In this document: positions 34,429 through 50,122 of the stretch, piece by piece
How the letters are laid out: every line of letters starts with the position of its first letter
Position numbering within the stretch: the first letter of the stretch is position 1
Source of the DNA: Pseudomonas fluorescens
GTDB lineage: Bacteria; Pseudomonadota; Gammaproteobacteria; Pseudomonadales; Pseudomonadaceae
Length of the DNA: 64,000 nucleotides
Direction: 5' to 3'
NCBI RefSeq assembly: GCF_001708445.1
Contig: NZ_CP015637.1
Coordinates: forward strand, 4,031,001 to 4,095,000
Translations under genes and position numbers: made by a program
The notes under the pieces: model-generated
Told to the model about the DNA's origin: nothing
What the model saw: the letters and a program-made list of their open reading frames with translations, nothing else
Database searches by the model: none

Positions 34429-34640
34429 ATGTGGGAGGGGGCAAGCCCGAACGCTAGTCAGTTAAGGCTTTTTGTAGGAGCGAGCTTGCTCGCGAAAAAC
34501 TCACAAACGCCGCGTTCATTCAGGAAACACGCGTTATCGTTGACGTTTTTCGCGAGCAAGCTCGCTCCTACAGAAGGCGATGTGGCGCCTGTGAGTTTTT
34601 CGCGAGCAAGCTCGCTCCTACAAAAAAGCCTTAACTGAAC
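34429..34640. repeat. REP cluster (mixed families)
   Basis: Holds a partial GGGAGGGGGCAAGCCC element and three copies of the GTAGGAGCGAGCTTGCTCGC type at about 34473-34499, 34546-34572 and 34596-34622, in opposing orientations, so they can form stem-loops. A 77-base piece (34507-34583) occurs inverted at 36673-36749. The cluster fills the gap between the convergent META-lipoprotein and DUF2069 genes. Confidence 0.9.
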
Positions 34641-34687
34641 GGCATTAGGGCAAGCCCGCTCGCCACCACAAGCCCGCTTGCCCCGCG

Positions 34688-36040
<1,353 letters not shown>

Positions 36041-36155
36041 GTGCGGGTCGCATCTTGCGTAAGGTGGCGGGTATTCTACCTGCGCTGCGGCCCGTCCTTA
36101 AACCGTAAGAGGCGATAGGTCGCAGTGAACGTTCATTTTTGCGAAGGATTACCCC

Positions 36156-36617
36156 ATGACAAGGCGACTGATCGGTGCATTGGCGATCATCACAACCCTG
36201 CTGCTCAGCGGCTGCGGCAATGACTATGGCGTTGACCAGTACGGCCAGAAGGTTGCGGCCGAGCGCCTGGACAAGCAATGGTTGGTGGTCAATTACTGGG
36301 CGGAATGGTGTGGCCCTTGCCGTACTGAAATTCCGGAGCTCAACGCCTTGTCAGAACAATTGAAAGGGCAGAACGTCGGCGTGTTCGGGGTCAATTTCGA
36401 CAATGTGCAGGGTGCGGAACTGAAGGAAGCCAGTGACAAGCTGGGCATCAAGTTCACGGTGCTGGCGCAGAACCCGGATGGGATCTTCGATATTCCGCGC
36501 AGCGAGGCGTTGCCGGTGACGTACATCATCGATGACAAGGGCAAGGTGCGTGAGCAGTTGATGGGCGAGCAGACGGCGGAAGGGGTGCTCGCCAAACTTA
36601 AGGCCCTGCGCGGTTAA
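36156..36617 (+). CDS. TlpA-like thioredoxin-fold lipoprotein
   Basis: 153 residues. Signal peptide MTRRLIGALAIITTLLLSGC with lipobox LSGC (Cys 20). The thioredoxin active site WCGPC lies near residue 49-53 (NYWAEWCGPCRTEIPELNAL), and cis-Pro region ALPVTYIIDDKGK. It probably keeps thiols reduced in the periplasm. GAAGGA precedes the ATG. Divergent from arsC. Confidence 0.88.
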   Translation: MTRRLIGALAIITTLLLSGCGNDYGVDQYGQKVAAERLDKQWLVVNYWAEWCGPCRTEIPELNALSEQLKGQNVGVFGVNFDNVQGAELKEASDKLGIKFTVLAQNPDGIFDIPRSEALPVTYIIDDKGKVREQLMGEQTAEGVLAKLKALRG

Positions 36618-36629
36618 AGCAACACTTCA

Positions 36630-36749
36630 AAATGTGGAAGGGGGCAAGCCCGAACGCCAGTCAGTTAAGCCTACATCGCCTTCTGTAGGAGCGAGCTTGC
36701 TCGCGAAAAACGTCAACGATAACGCGTGTTTCCTGAATGAACGCGGCGT
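36630..36749. repeat. REP cluster overlapping the 3' end of the GNAT gene
   Basis: A partial GGGGGCAAGCCC element is followed by a GTAGGAGCGAGCTTGCTCGC element. Bases 36673-36749 are the exact complement of 34507-34583. The GNAT reading frame runs through this repeat and stops at 36661. Confidence 0.9.
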
Positions 36750-37167
36750 CCCCGCGCACCATGTCGACATGCGGAATCCCGACTTCCAGGAATTCCTCGC
36801 TGGTGATCTTGAAGCCCAGTCGCTCATAGAACGGTGCCGCATAGACCTGCGCGCTAAGGAACTGTTTGGTCTGGCCGCGTTTCTCGGCCTCGCCAATCAC
36901 GGCTTCCATCAGCTTGTCGCCGACCTTCAGCCCGCGCCAGTCCTTGAGGACCGACACGCGACCGATCTCGCCGCTGGGCAGCAGGCGAGCGGTGCCAATC
37001 GGGAAGTCGCCCTCGTATGCGAGGAAATGCACTGCATCTGCGTCGTCTGCGTCCCACTCCAGTTCTGGTGGGACCGATTGTTCGGCGATAAATACCGCTT
37101 CACGAATGCGCCGAATCTCGGCGATATCCTTTTGCCAGTCCGCGACACTTACGTGAATTTTATTCAT
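36661..37167 (-). CDS. GNAT family N-acetyltransferase with repeat-derived C-terminus
   Basis: 168 residues, starting MNKIHVSVADWQKDIAEIRR at the ATG overlapping the roxA stop. Acetyl-CoA domain with GRVSVLKDWRGLKVGDKLME (motif A) near residues 70-90 and QVYAAPFYERLGFKI (motif B). Substrate unknown. The last 25 or so residues (FIQETRVIVDVFREQARSYR) are encoded by the REP-associated repeat at 36673-36749; only the sequence up to the acetyltransferase fold end is ordinary protein code. The extension would be very basic. Confidence 0.88.
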   Translation of the reverse strand: MNKIHVSVADWQKDIAEIRRIREAVFIAEQSVPPELEWDADDADAVHFLAYEGDFPIGTARLLPSGEIGRVSVLKDWRGLKVGDKLMEAVIGEAEKRGQTKQFLSAQVYAAPFYERLGFKITSEEFLEVGIPHVDMVRGDAAFIQETRVIVDVFREQARSYRRRCRLN

Positions 37168-38329
37168 CGGCAAACCCCAGGCTTCCTTGTTTGACCAGTT
37201 CGCACAACAGGTCGCGGCCATCTTCGTCCGCCAGCCATGGGCTGAGGTTCTCGATGTGCAGCGCGTCGGCGGCGCAGATCAGCTTCAGCAGCTCGCGCAG
37301 TTTGCCCGGCAGGTAGCGACTCTGGCCGCTGGCGAACAGCAGCAGGTCGTCGTCCACTTCCGACCAGGCCAGGCGCGCGCTCGGGTTGCGAATCAGCACG
37401 GCGCCGTCTTCCAGGCTGCTCACCACGTCTTCTTCCGACAGGTCTTCCGGTCCGGTAACCAGTTCCGGGTAGCGCGGCTCGGTCATGAACTGGCCAAACC
37501 AGGTCAGCAGCATGCGCTCGTCGCTCATGTGCTCGGCCAGCAGGCTCTTGAGACGGTCCAGGGCGTCGCTCTGGATCTGGTGCGGGTCGCCGGCTGGTTG
37601 GGCATCGGCGTCGGTGTAGCGCTCTTCGTCGGTCAGGTACTGGCTGAGGAAGTCGGTGAAGTGGGTCAGGACTTCAGCGGCGCTCGGTGCACGGAAACCT
37701 ACCGAGTAGGTCATGCAGTCATCTTCAGCGATACCGAAGTGTGCCAGGCGTGGCGGCAGATAGAGCATGTCGCCCGGTTCCAGTACCCATTCGGCGCTTT
37801 CTTCGAATTCGGCGAGGATGCGCAGGTCGGCGTGTTGCAGCAGCGGGCTTTCGGAGCTGCACATTTGGCCGATCTTCCAGTTGCGCTTGCCCTGGGCTTG
37901 CAGCAGGAACACATCGTAGTTGTCGAAGTGTGGACCCACGCTGCCGCCCGGCGCAGCGAAACTGATCATCACGTCGTCGATGCGCCAGCTCGGCAGGAAG
38001 CGGAACTGCTCCAGCAGATCGGCCACTTCCGGCACGAACTGGTCGACCGCTTGTACCAGCAGGGTCCACTCGCGCTCAGGCAGGGTGCTGAAGGTGTCTT
38101 CGGCGAACGGACCGCGACGTAGCTCCCATGGGCGTTCGCCATGCTCGATCACCAGGCGCGACTCGACTTCCTCTTCCAAGGCGAGGCCGGCCAGTTCGTC
38201 GGCGTCGATCGGGCTTTCGAAGTCAGGGATGGCCTGGCGGATCAGCAGGGGTTTTTTCTGCCAGTAGTCGCGCAGGAACTCCCGTGCCGTGATGCCGCCC
38301 AGAAGTTGAAGAGGGATATCAGGATTCAT
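37160..38329 (-). CDS. roxA: Ribosomal protein uL16 arginine 3-hydroxylase
   Basis: 389 residues starting MNPDIPLQLLGGITAREFLR. JmjC/cupin fold with the iron ligands in VGPHFDNYDVFLLQ (HxD) and a later His, and RNWKIGQ. It is the YcfD/RoxA type 2-oxoglutarate/Fe(II) oxygenase that hydroxylates an arginine of ribosomal protein L16. Overlaps the GNAT gene by eight bases, so both may be one operon. An upstream in-frame ATG exists (38353) without a binding site. Confidence 0.92.
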   Translation of the reverse strand: MNPDIPLQLLGGITAREFLRDYWQKKPLLIRQAIPDFESPIDADELAGLALEEEVESRLVIEHGERPWELRRGPFAEDTFSTLPEREWTLLVQAVDQFVPEVADLLEQFRFLPSWRIDDVMISFAAPGGSVGPHFDNYDVFLLQAQGKRNWKIGQMCSSESPLLQHADLRILAEFEESAEWVLEPGDMLYLPPRLAHFGIAEDDCMTYSVGFRAPSAAEVLTHFTDFLSQYLTDEERYTDADAQPAGDPHQIQSDALDRLKSLLAEHMSDERMLLTWFGQFMTEPRYPELVTGPEDLSEEDVVSSLEDGAVLIRNPSARLAWSEVDDDLLLFASGQSRYLPGKLRELLKLICAADALHIENLSPWLADEDGRDLLCELVKQGSLGFADE

Positions 38330-38366
38330 GTGTAACCTATTGAAAAAAAGCACTTTTCAGACTGGA

Positions 38367-38393
38367 ATAAAAACGCCCGGCGCGGCCGGGCGT
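38367..38393 (-). terminator. Terminator after purB
   Basis: ACGCCCGGCCGCGCCGGGCGT stem (arms ACGCCCGGC / GCCGGGCGT) with a T-run on the minus strand, about 20 bases beyond the purB stop. Confidence 0.85.
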
Positions 38394-38412
38394 CTCAGGG
38401 GTCTTGCGGTAA

Positions 38413-39870
<1,458 letters not shown>

Positions 39871-39908
39871 TTACGCGTAACGGCTTGAAAAGGGCCCGTT
39901 GGTACGAC

Positions 39909-40532
39909 TTATTCGTTGCGCATCAACGGGTAAAGCTCTTTGAGCAATTTGCGACGGCTGATGACCAGCTGCCAACGATGACCGCCCAACTGGCGCCACA
40001 ACCGCGCCGAACGAATACCGGCCAGGAGCAGCGCGCGGATTTTCGAGGCGTTGTTCGGTTGTTGCAGGTTGCGCATGTCGCCGTGGACCTGGATCCGCTG
40101 GCGCAAGGTGCTCAAGGTGTCCTGGTACAGCGCACCCACGGCGGCGATCACGTTTTCGTGGGCTGGGCCGAAGTGTTCCACCTGGGATTGAATCTGCGGC
40201 AGGCGTTTGCCAATGGTCTCGAGCAGGTCGTCGCGCTTGGCCAGTTGGCGCTCGAGACCGAGCATCGACAAGGCATAGCGCAGCGGCTCACGTTGCAAGG
40301 TGCTCGGGTCACGCTCGAGTGCGCCGATCAGCGCGCGGTAACCTTCGCGCAGGGCCAGGTCGTCGCCGCCGTAGACTTCCAGGGTGTCCTTGGGGTCGCG
40401 GATCAGCAGGCTGCCGAGCATGCAGGTCAGGCCCGCTTCGGTGACCTGGCCGGTCTTGGCGATCTTGTCCACCAGCACCGCGGCGAGGAATACACCGCCG
40501 AGTGCCGTCAGTTGCTCCTGGGTCGGGCTCAT
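39909..40532 (-). CDS. hflD: High frequency lysogenization protein HflD
   Basis: 207 residues starting [20 protein letters not shown]. Helical cytoplasmic protein with the family body ([40 protein letters not shown]). In E. coli it binds phage lambda CII and is located beside mnmA and purB, as here. Overlaps mnmA by four bases. Confidence 0.93.
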   Translation of the reverse strand: MSPTQEQLTALGGVFLAAVLVDKIAKTGQVTEAGLTCMLGSLLIRDPKDTLEVYGGDDLALREGYRALIGALERDPSTLQREPLRYALSMLGLERQLAKRDDLLETIGKRLPQIQSQVEHFGPAHENVIAAVGALYQDTLSTLRQRIQVHGDMRNLQQPNNASKIRALLLAGIRSARLWRQLGGHRWQLVISRRKLLKELYPLMRNE

Positions 40533-41653
40533 GCCGGGGTGCTCCAGGGTTCGGCGATTTCGATCACGCCGCCCCCCAGGCAAATCTCCCCGTCGTAGAA
40601 CACTACGGACTGGCCAGGTGTGACCGCGCGTTGCGGGTCATCGAAGGTGGCACGGTAACCGCTGGCGGTTTTTTCCAGGGTGCAGGGTTGGTCGCTCTGG
40701 CGATAGCGCACCTTGGCGGTCAGGCGACGCGGGGTGCTCAGGTCGATCGGGTTGACCCAATAGATCTCCGACGCCAGCAGGGCGCGGGAGAACAGCAGCG
40801 GGTGTTCATTGCCCTGTCCAACAACCAGTACGTTGTGCTCCAGGTCCTTGATCAGTACGTACCAGGGTTCTTCACCGGCGTCTTTCAAGCCGCCGATGCC
40901 CAGGCCCTGGCGCTGCCCGATGGTGTGGTACATCAGGCCGTGGTGGCGGCCGATGACCTCGCCGTCGGTGGTCTTGATCTCGCCCGGTTGTGCCGGCAGG
41001 TACTGCTTGAGGAAGTCACTGAAGCGGCGCTCGCCAATAAAGCAGATCCCGGTGGAGTCCTTCTTCTTGGCCGTGGCCAGGCCGTGTTGCTCGGCGATCC
41101 GGCGCACTTCGGGTTTCTCCAGCTCGCCGACCGGGAACAGGGTCTTGGCGATCTGTTCGCCGCCGACGGCGTGCAGGAAGTAGCTCTGGTCCTTGTTCGG
41201 GTCCAGGCCCTTGAGCAGTTCGGTGCGGCCATCGATATCGCGACGGCGCACGTAGTGGCCAGTTGCAATCAGGTCGGCGCCGAGCATCATGGCGTAGTCG
41301 AGGAACGCCTTGAACTTGATCTCGCGGTTACACAGGATGTCCGGGTTCGGCGTACGACCGGCCTTGTATTCGGCCAGGAAGTGCTCGAACACATTGTCCC
41401 AGTACTCGGCGGCGAAGTTGGCGGTGTGCAGCTTTATACCGATTTTGTCGCACACGGCCTGGGCATCCGCCAGGTCGTCCATGGCGGTGCAATATTCCGT
41501 TCCATCGTCTTCTTCCCAGTTCTTCATGAACAGGCCTTCCACCTCATAGCCCTGCTCCATGAGCAGAACGGCGGAAACGGAAGAATCCACGCCGCCGGAC
41601 ATACCGACGATGACGCGCTTCTTTTGTGTGTCAGAAGGGGCTGGATCACGCAT
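40529..41653 (-). CDS. mnmA: tRNA-specific 2-thiouridylase
   Basis: 374 residues. PP-loop SGGVDSS at [18 protein letters not shown] (near residue 14-30), catalytic cysteines in [19 protein letters not shown] and [12 protein letters not shown]. Transfers sulfur to the wobble uridine of Lys, Glu and Gln tRNAs. Sulfur comes through the Tus relay, which is also in this window (61753-63107). Confidence 0.96.
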   Translation of the reverse strand: MRDPAPSDTQKKRVIVGMSGGVDSSVSAVLLMEQGYEVEGLFMKNWEEDDGTEYCTAMDDLADAQAVCDKIGIKLHTANFAAEYWDNVFEHFLAEYKAGRTPNPDILCNREIKFKAFLDYAMMLGADLIATGHYVRRRDIDGRTELLKGLDPNKDQSYFLHAVGGEQIAKTLFPVGELEKPEVRRIAEQHGLATAKKKDSTGICFIGERRFSDFLKQYLPAQPGEIKTTDGEVIGRHHGLMYHTIGQRQGLGIGGLKDAGEEPWYVLIKDLEHNVLVVGQGNEHPLLFSRALLASEIYWVNPIDLSTPRRLTAKVRYRQSDQPCTLEKTASGYRATFDDPQRAVTPGQSVVFYDGEICLGGGVIEIAEPWSTPA

Positions 41654-41712
41654 AGGATTTCAACGGGTGTCTTTAAAAAGGACGCGATTCTAGCAGGCTC
41701 GCGCCTGCAAGG

Positions 41713-42159
41713 CTAAAGAGAAGGGCGGATCAATTCGAGACTGTGGCGCTGACCGGCCAGATAATCGTCGATACAGCGGATGATCAGCTCGCTGCGCCAG
41801 TCGTCGCGCAAGGCTATCAGCTCGTCGCGCGTCAGCCAGCGGGCGCGCACGATGCCCTCGTCGAGTTGATAGTCCGGGTAGTGTTTCAGCGCCTTGGCGG
41901 TAAAGCAGACCCGCTGGTAGGTCACGCCATTGCTGGGGGCGGTGTACAGGTAGATACCGACGACGCCGGTGGCTTCCACGTCCCAGCCGGTTTCTTCGAG
42001 GGTTTCGCGCACGGCGGCTTCGGTCAGGGTTTCATGCGGGTCGAGGTGGCCGGCGGGCTGGTTGAGCACGGCACGCCCGTTCTTGAGTTCTTCGACCATC
42101 AGGAAGCGGCCGTTGTCTTCGACGATGGTGGCGACGGTGATGTGGGGTTGCCAGGTCAT
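41713..42159 (-). CDS. NUDIX hydrolase, NudJ-like
   Basis: 148 residues starting MTWQPHITVATIVEDNGRFL. The Nudix box GHLDPHETLTEAAVRETLEE (GX5EX7REUXEEXGU) begins near residue 37. Similar to NudJ-type phosphatases located next to mnmA in enterobacteria. Substrate is likely a (thiamin) pyrophosphate or nucleotide; not determined by the sequence. Confidence 0.9.
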   Translation of the reverse strand: MTWQPHITVATIVEDNGRFLMVEELKNGRAVLNQPAGHLDPHETLTEAAVRETLEETGWDVEATGVVGIYLYTAPSNGVTYQRVCFTAKALKHYPDYQLDEGIVRARWLTRDELIALRDDWRSELIIRCIDDYLAGQRHSLELIRPSL

Positions 42160-42210
42160 GGGGTGCCTCGATTCAGTTGTACGGCTCGGCCTATCGGCAG
42201 GATTGCAGTC

Positions 42211-42300
42211 AATGTGGGAGGGGGCTTGCCCCCGATAGCGGTGGATCAGCTATAAGTAGCCTGGTCGGTATGTGCCATCGGGGGCAAGCCCCCTCCCGCA
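42211..42300. repeat. REP pair (BIME)
   Basis: TGTGGGAGGGGGCTTGCCCC on one side and its near complement on the other, about 50 bases apart, capable of a large hairpin. Lies between the NUDIX gene and the idh terminator. Confidence 0.92.
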
Positions 42301-42334
42301 ACTTGATTGGGTTTCTTCAGCAAAAAGCACATAA

Positions 42335-42362
42335 ACAAAAACCCCGGCACAGGGCCGGGGCT
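42335..42362 (-). terminator. Terminator after idh
   Basis: CCCCGGC-cctg-GCCGGGG stem followed by TTTTTG on the minus strand, 20 bases after the idh stop. Confidence 0.88.
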
Positions 42363-42381
42363 TCTTTGCATCCTTACAACC

Positions 42382-45100
<2,719 letters not shown>

Positions 45101-46357
45101 ATGGGATACAAGAAGATTCAGGTTCCGGCAGTCGGCGAAAAAATCACCGTCAATCCAGACCATTCTCTCAATGTTCCTGACCAACCGATCATCCCTTATA
45201 TCGAAGGTGACGGTATTGGCGTCGACATCAGCCCGGTGATGATCAAGGTAGTCGACGCGGCTGTTGAAAAAGCCTACGGCGGCAAGCGCAAAATCTCGTG
45301 GATGGAGGTGTACGCCGGCGAAAAGGCGACCCAAGTCTACGACCAGGACACCTGGCTGCCCCAGGAGACCCTGGATGCGGTCAAGGATTACGTGGTGTCC
45401 ATCAAGGGCCCGCTGACCACTCCAGTCGGTGGTGGTATCCGTTCATTGAACGTAGCCCTGCGCCAGCAACTCGACCTGTATGTGTGCCTGCGTCCGGTGC
45501 GCTGGTTCGAGGGTGTACCGAGTCCGGTCAAGAAGCCCGGTGACGTGGATATGACCATCTTCCGTGAAAACTCCGAAGATATTTACGCCGGCATCGAGTG
45601 GAAAGCCGGCTCGCCGGAAGCCATCAAGGTGATCAAGTTCCTCAAGGAAGAAATGGGTGTCACCAAGATCCGTTTCGATCAGGATTGCGGCATTGGTATC
45701 AAGCCGGTATCGCTGGAGGGCACCAAGCGCCTGGCGCGCAAGGCCCTGCAATATGTGGTGGATAACGACCGCGACTCGCTGACCATCGTGCACAAAGGCA
45801 ACATCATGAAGTTCACCGAAGGTGCCTTCAAGGAATGGGCCTACGAAGTGGCGGCTGAAGAGTTCGGTGCCACCCTGCTTGATGGTGGCCCGTGGATGCA
45901 GTTCAAGAACCCCAAGACCGGCAAGAATGTGGTGGTCAAGGATGCCATTGCCGACGCGATGCTCCAGCAGATCCTGCTGCGTCCGGCTGAATATGACGTG
46001 ATCGCGACGCTTAACCTGAACGGCGACTACTTGTCCGACGCCCTGGCGGCGGAGGTGGGTGGTATCGGTATTGCGCCGGGCGCCAACCTGTCCGACACCG
46101 TGGCCATGTTCGAGGCCACCCACGGGACTGCGCCCAAGTATGCGGGCAAGGACCAGGTCAACCCGGGCTCATTGATCCTGTCGGCAGAAATGATGCTGCG
46201 CCATATGGGTTGGACCGAGGCGGCCGACCTGATCATCAAGGGCACCAATGGCGCTATCTCGGCCAAGACCGTGACCTATGACTTCGAGCGCTTGATGGAA
46301 GGTGCCAAGCTGGTCTCTTCGTCAGGCTTTGGTGATGCGCTGATTTCGCATATGTAG
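45101..46357 (+). CDS. icd: NADP-dependent isocitrate dehydrogenase, dimeric type
   Basis: 418 residues starting [24 protein letters not shown] precedes this ATG. The regulatory serine region [13 protein letters not shown] (near residue 155-167) matches E. coli Icd, where AceK phosphorylates the corresponding site. NADP-binding and C-terminal GLGMAPG-like segment is [13 protein letters not shown]. Catalyses the same TCA step as idh. Confidence 0.96.
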   Translation: MGYKKIQVPAVGEKITVNPDHSLNVPDQPIIPYIEGDGIGVDISPVMIKVVDAAVEKAYGGKRKISWMEVYAGEKATQVYDQDTWLPQETLDAVKDYVVSIKGPLTTPVGGGIRSLNVALRQQLDLYVCLRPVRWFEGVPSPVKKPGDVDMTIFRENSEDIYAGIEWKAGSPEAIKVIKFLKEEMGVTKIRFDQDCGIGIKPVSLEGTKRLARKALQYVVDNDRDSLTIVHKGNIMKFTEGAFKEWAYEVAAEEFGATLLDGGPWMQFKNPKTGKNVVVKDAIADAMLQQILLRPAEYDVIATLNLNGDYLSDALAAEVGGIGIAPGANLSDTVAMFEATHGTAPKYAGKDQVNPGSLILSAEMMLRHMGWTEAADLIIKGTNGAISAKTVTYDFERLMEGAKLVSSSGFGDALISHM

Positions 46358-46374
46358 GTGTAGGGCTCAGGCAA

Positions 46375-46419
46375 CAAAAAACGGCCGCCCCGATTTGACT
46401 GGGTGGCCGTTTTTTTTAT
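46375..46419. terminator. Bidirectional terminator between icd and cspD
   Basis: ACGGCCgCCC ... GGGtGGCCGT stem with A-run before and T-run after. Confidence 0.9.
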
Positions 46420-46448
46420 CGCAATTTGCTCGCTCGGCAGCCGATGGT

Positions 46449-46727
46449 TCAGGCCGTTTGTTTCTTTTCTTTATGAGCGTGCGGGGCTGCGGGTTTTTCC
46501 AGTGTTTCCGCTTTCACTGGTTCGATCTTCACGGCGTGCAGCCCTTTCGGTCCTTGAATGATTTCAAAGCTCACAGCTTGGCCCGCTTTCAGCGTTTTAT
46601 AGCCATCCATTATGATCGCTGAATAATGCGCAAAAAGGTCCTCGGTTTTTCCATCCTCCTGCACAAAGCCATATCCTTTGGCGTTGTTGAACCACTTGAC
46701 CTTGCCATTGATCTTGACGCCAGACAT
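46449..46727 (-). CDS. cspD: Cold-shock domain protein CspD-like
   Basis: 92 residues. MSGVKINGKVKWFNNAKGYG followed by RNP1 (KGYGFV) and RNP2 (LFAHYSAI), then a charged tail rich in Lys/Glu/Ala (KAETLEKPAAPHAHKEKKQT). Binds single-stranded nucleic acid; CspD is a stationary-phase replication inhibitor in E. coli. In that species it is also divergent from clpS, as here. Confidence 0.92.
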   Translation of the reverse strand: MSGVKINGKVKWFNNAKGYGFVQEDGKTEDLFAHYSAIIMDGYKTLKAGQAVSFEIIQGPKGLHAVKIEPVKAETLEKPAAPHAHKEKKQTA

Positions 46728-46951
46728 ACACATTTCCTTCTGCACCAGACTCCATCACTGGAGTATCATCCAGTTTATCCGTCCTAACCCGAATAAATAA
46801 GGTTGACTGCGCGGACCTTTTTTACCCACTGTGGGTTCTATTGGTTGTAACACCGTTTTGCCGATAGTCAAGGCGACCGTATAGTCAGAGTTGAAATTCT
46901 GACAGCTCGCCCCCACCACTGTATTTGAACCACTGACGAACCTTTCTTTCC

Positions 46952-47320
46952 ATGCATGCAATCAGCCAGATTCGACTAACATTCAATCAGGATCGACCGG
47001 ATCACGAACACGATGACGACGGTTCTGCAGGCATTGCTGTTCAGGAGGCCAAGCCTGCTTTACAGGCGCCGCCGATGTACAAGGTGGTTTTGTTCAATGA
47101 TGACTACACACCGATGGATTTCGTGGTCGAAGTGCTCGAGGTGTTTTTTAACCTGAACCGCGAGTTGGCGACCAAGGTAATGCTGGCCGTTCACACAGAA
47201 GGACGGGCAGTATGTGGAGTGTTTACCCGCGACATCGCCGAGACAAAGGCCATGCAGGTCAACCAGTACGCCAGGGAAAGCCAGCATCCGCTACTCTGTG
47301 AAATCGAGAAGGACGGTTAA
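46952..47320 (+). CDS. clpS: ATP-dependent Clp protease adapter
   Basis: 122 residues. The N-degron binding core is [20 protein letters not shown] near residue 40-60 (NDD, DxxPMxFV), followed by [20 protein letters not shown]. It delivers N-degron substrates to ClpA and blocks others. An unstructured N-terminal tail (about 35 residues) precedes the core. Confidence 0.95.
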   Translation: MHAISQIRLTFNQDRPDHEHDDDGSAGIAVQEAKPALQAPPMYKVVLFNDDYTPMDFVVEVLEVFFNLNRELATKVMLAVHTEGRAVCGVFTRDIAETKAMQVNQYARESQHPLLCEIEKDG

Positions 47321-47349
47321 CGCCGACCACTTGGGTATGAGGTGAAGCT

Positions 47350-49620
47350 ATGTTAAACCGCGAGCTCGAAGTCACCCTCAATCTTGCCTTCAAGGAGGCT
47401 CGTTCGAAGCGTCATGAATTCATGACCGTCGAGCACCTGCTGCTGGCACTTTTGGATAACGAAGCTGCCGCCACCGTATTGCGTGCGTGCGGCGCCAACC
47501 TCGACAAACTCAAGCATGACCTGCAGGAGTTTATCGACTCCACCACGCCACTGATCCCCGTGCATGACGAGGACCGCGAAACCCAGCCAACCCTGGGCTT
47601 CCAGCGGGTGTTGCAGCGTGCTGTTTTCCACGTACAGAGCTCCGGCAAGCGTGAAGTCACGGGCGCCAACGTGCTTGTGGCGATCTTCAGCGAACAGGAA
47701 AGCCAGGCGGTATTCCTGCTCAAGCAACAGAGCGTTGCCCGTATTGATGTCGTCAACTATATCGCCCACGGTATCTCCAAGGTGCCTGGGCACGGCGATC
47801 ATTCCGAGGGTGAGCAGGAAATGCAGGATGACGAGGGCGGTGAGTCTTCTTCTTCGGGCAATCCACTGGATGCCTATGCCAGCAACCTCAATGAATTGGC
47901 GCGCCAGGGGCGGATCGATCCGCTGGTAGGGCGTGAGCTTGAGGTGGAGCGTGTCGCGCAGATCCTCGCGCGCCGTCGCAAGAACAACCCGCTGCTGGTG
48001 GGTGAGGCGGGTGTCGGTAAAACCGCGATCGCCGAAGGCCTGGCCAAGCGCATCGTCGATAACCAGGTGCCAGACCTGCTGGCCAACAGCGTTGTCTATT
48101 CACTGGACCTGGGCGCGTTGCTCGCGGGCACCAAGTACCGTGGCGATTTCGAGAAGCGCTTCAAGGCTTTGCTTGGCGAATTGAAAAAACGCCCGCAGGC
48201 GATCCTGTTCATTGATGAGATCCACACGATCATTGGTGCCGGTGCGGCGTCCGGTGGGGTGATGGATGCGTCCAACCTGCTCAAGCCTCTGCTGTCGTCG
48301 GGTGACATTCGCTGCATCGGTTCGACCACGTTCCAGGAATTCCGTGGGATCTTCGAGAAAGATCGCGCACTGGCGCGTCGCTTCCAGAAAGTCGACGTAT
48401 CCGAGCCTTCGGTTGAAGACACCATCGGCATCCTGCGCGGGCTCAAGGGGCGTTTCGAGGCGCACCACGGCATCGAGTACACCGATGAAGCATTGCGGGC
48501 GGCGGCTGAGCTGGCATCGCGCTATATCAATGACCGTCACATGCCGGACAAGGCGATCGATGTGATCGATGAGGCGGGTGCTTATCAGCGTCTGCAGCCG
48601 GTCGAGAAGCGGGTGAAGCGCATCGACGTGGCCCAGGTCGAGGATATCGTGGCGAAAATTGCGCGGATTCCGCCAAAACACGTCACCAGCTCCGACAAGG
48701 AACTGCTGCGTAATCTGGAACGTGACCTCAAGCTCACCGTTTTCGGCCAGGATGCGGCCATCGACTCGCTGTCCACCGCGATCAAGCTGTCGCGTGCGGG
48801 CCTCAAGTCGCCGGACAAGCCTGTCGGTTCGTTCCTGTTCGCCGGCCCTACCGGCGTCGGCAAGACCGAGGCTGCGCGGCAGTTGGCCAAGGCCATGGGG
48901 ATCGAGTTGGTGCGGTTCGACATGTCCGAGTACATGGAGCGTCACACCGTGTCGCGCCTGATCGGTGCGCCTCCAGGCTATGTTGGCTTCGACCAGGGCG
49001 GCCTGTTGACCGAGGCAATCACCAAGCAGCCGCATTGCGTATTGTTGCTCGATGAAATCGAGAAGGCTCACCCGGAAGTCTTCAACCTGCTGCTGCAGGT
49101 CATGGATCACGGGACCCTGACCGACAACAACGGGCGCAAGGCGGACTTCCGCAATGTGATCGTGATCATGACTACCAACGCCGGTGCTGAAACGGCTGCG
49201 CGGGCTTCGATCGGCTTTACGCATCAGGATCACTCGTCCGATGCGATGGAAGTCATCAAGAAGAGCTTTACGCCGGAGTTCCGCAACCGCTTGGACACTA
49301 TTATCCAGTTTGGTCGCCTCAGCCATGAGGTCATCAAAAGCGTGGTGGACAAGTTCCTTACCGAGCTTCAAGCGCAGTTGGAAGACAAGCGCGTGCAGTT
49401 GGACGTAACGGACGCGGCGCGCAATTGGCTGGCAGAGGGTGGTTACGACGCGGCAATGGGTGCACGCCCAATGGCACGTCTGATCCAGGACAAGATCAAG
49501 CGGCCATTGGCCGAAGAGATCCTGTTTGGCGAATTGTCCGACCATGGTGGCGTGGTGCATATCGACCTGAAGGACGGCGAGCTGACCTTCGAGTTCGAAA
49601 CCACGGCTGAAATGGCCTGA
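47350..49620 (+). CDS. clpA: ATP-dependent Clp protease ATP-binding subunit
   Basis: 756 residues. N-domain, then D1 Walker [14 protein letters not shown] (near residue 218) and D2 Walker [14 protein letters not shown] (near 500), arginine fingers, and the IGF loop IGFTHQD that docks ClpP. Unfolds substrates given by ClpS or SsrA-tagged. Follows clpS by 30 bases. Confidence 0.97.
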   Translation: MLNRELEVTLNLAFKEARSKRHEFMTVEHLLLALLDNEAAATVLRACGANLDKLKHDLQEFIDSTTPLIPVHDEDRETQPTLGFQRVLQRAVFHVQSSGKREVTGANVLVAIFSEQESQAVFLLKQQSVARIDVVNYIAHGISKVPGHGDHSEGEQEMQDDEGGESSSSGNPLDAYASNLNELARQGRIDPLVGRELEVERVAQILARRRKNNPLLVGEAGVGKTAIAEGLAKRIVDNQVPDLLANSVVYSLDLGALLAGTKYRGDFEKRFKALLGELKKRPQAILFIDEIHTIIGAGAASGGVMDASNLLKPLLSSGDIRCIGSTTFQEFRGIFEKDRALARRFQKVDVSEPSVEDTIGILRGLKGRFEAHHGIEYTDEALRAAAELASRYINDRHMPDKAIDVIDEAGAYQRLQPVEKRVKRIDVAQVEDIVAKIARIPPKHVTSSDKELLRNLERDLKLTVFGQDAAIDSLSTAIKLSRAGLKSPDKPVGSFLFAGPTGVGKTEAARQLAKAMGIELVRFDMSEYMERHTVSRLIGAPPGYVGFDQGGLLTEAITKQPHCVLLLDEIEKAHPEVFNLLLQVMDHGTLTDNNGRKADFRNVIVIMTTNAGAETAARASIGFTHQDHSSDAMEVIKKSFTPEFRNRLDTIIQFGRLSHEVIKSVVDKFLTELQAQLEDKRVQLDVTDAARNWLAEGGYDAAMGARPMARLIQDKIKRPLAEEILFGELSDHGGVVHIDLKDGELTFEFETTAEMA

Positions 49621-49638
49621 TCGATAGCTGCAGGCGCC

Positions 49639-49732
49639 AATGTGGGAGGGGGCTTGCCCCCGATAGCAGTGTTTCAGTCGCTACATGAGTGGCTGATCTA
49701 CCGCCATCGGGGGCAAGCCCCCTCCCACATTT
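49639..49732. repeat. REP pair (BIME)
   Basis: TGTGGGAGGGGGCTTGCCCC and its complement flank about 40 bases; both lie between the convergent clpA and infA genes. Confidence 0.92.
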
Positions 49733-49764
49733 GGTTTTGGCGCTTGGTAAATAGCACGCACACA

Positions 49765-49793
49765 AAAACGCCCGGCATAACCGGGCGTTTTGT
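49765..49793 (-). terminator. Terminator after infA
   Basis: ACGCCCGG-cataa-CCGGGCGT stem with T-runs on either side, minus strand downstream of infA. Confidence 0.88.
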
Positions 49794-49803
49794 ATTGACT
49801 TGA

Positions 49804-50022
49804 TTAGCGAGCGCGGTAAGTGATGCGCCCTTTGCTCAAGTCATAGGGCGTCAGCTCGACGCGCACTTTGTCACCGGTAAGAATACGAATGTAGTTCTTG
49901 CGCATCTTGCCGGAGATATGCGCGGTTACGACGTGCCCATTTTCCAACTCCACACGAAACATGGTGTTGGGCAGGGTGTCGACGACAGTGCCTTCCATTT
50001 CGAAGCTGTCTTCTTTCGACAT
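49804..50022 (-). CDS. infA: Translation initiation factor IF-1
   Basis: 72 residues starting [21 protein letters not shown]1/OB fold with [40 protein letters not shown]. The frame is open upstream, but the homologous start and length fit 50022. Assists the 30S initiation complex. Follows clpA in opposite direction as in gamma-proteobacteria. Confidence 0.97.
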
Positions 50023-50122
50023 GCAGTAAAGCCCTCGGTATCCAGTGAATGGCCCGGTGCAACTGCGCCAGGCAAAAGCGGCGTGCATTGTGCCCGAAAA
50101 AGGGTGTTTAAGCCAAGGGGTT

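Noticed and set aside
34429..34640. Possible CRISPR array
   Set aside because: Repeats are of REP type, inverted to each other, with irregular spacing and no unique spacers of equal length; no cas genes in the window.
48100..49560. Minus-strand 486-codon frame opposite clpA
   Set aside because: Antisense of ClpA codons, no ribosome site and no domain.
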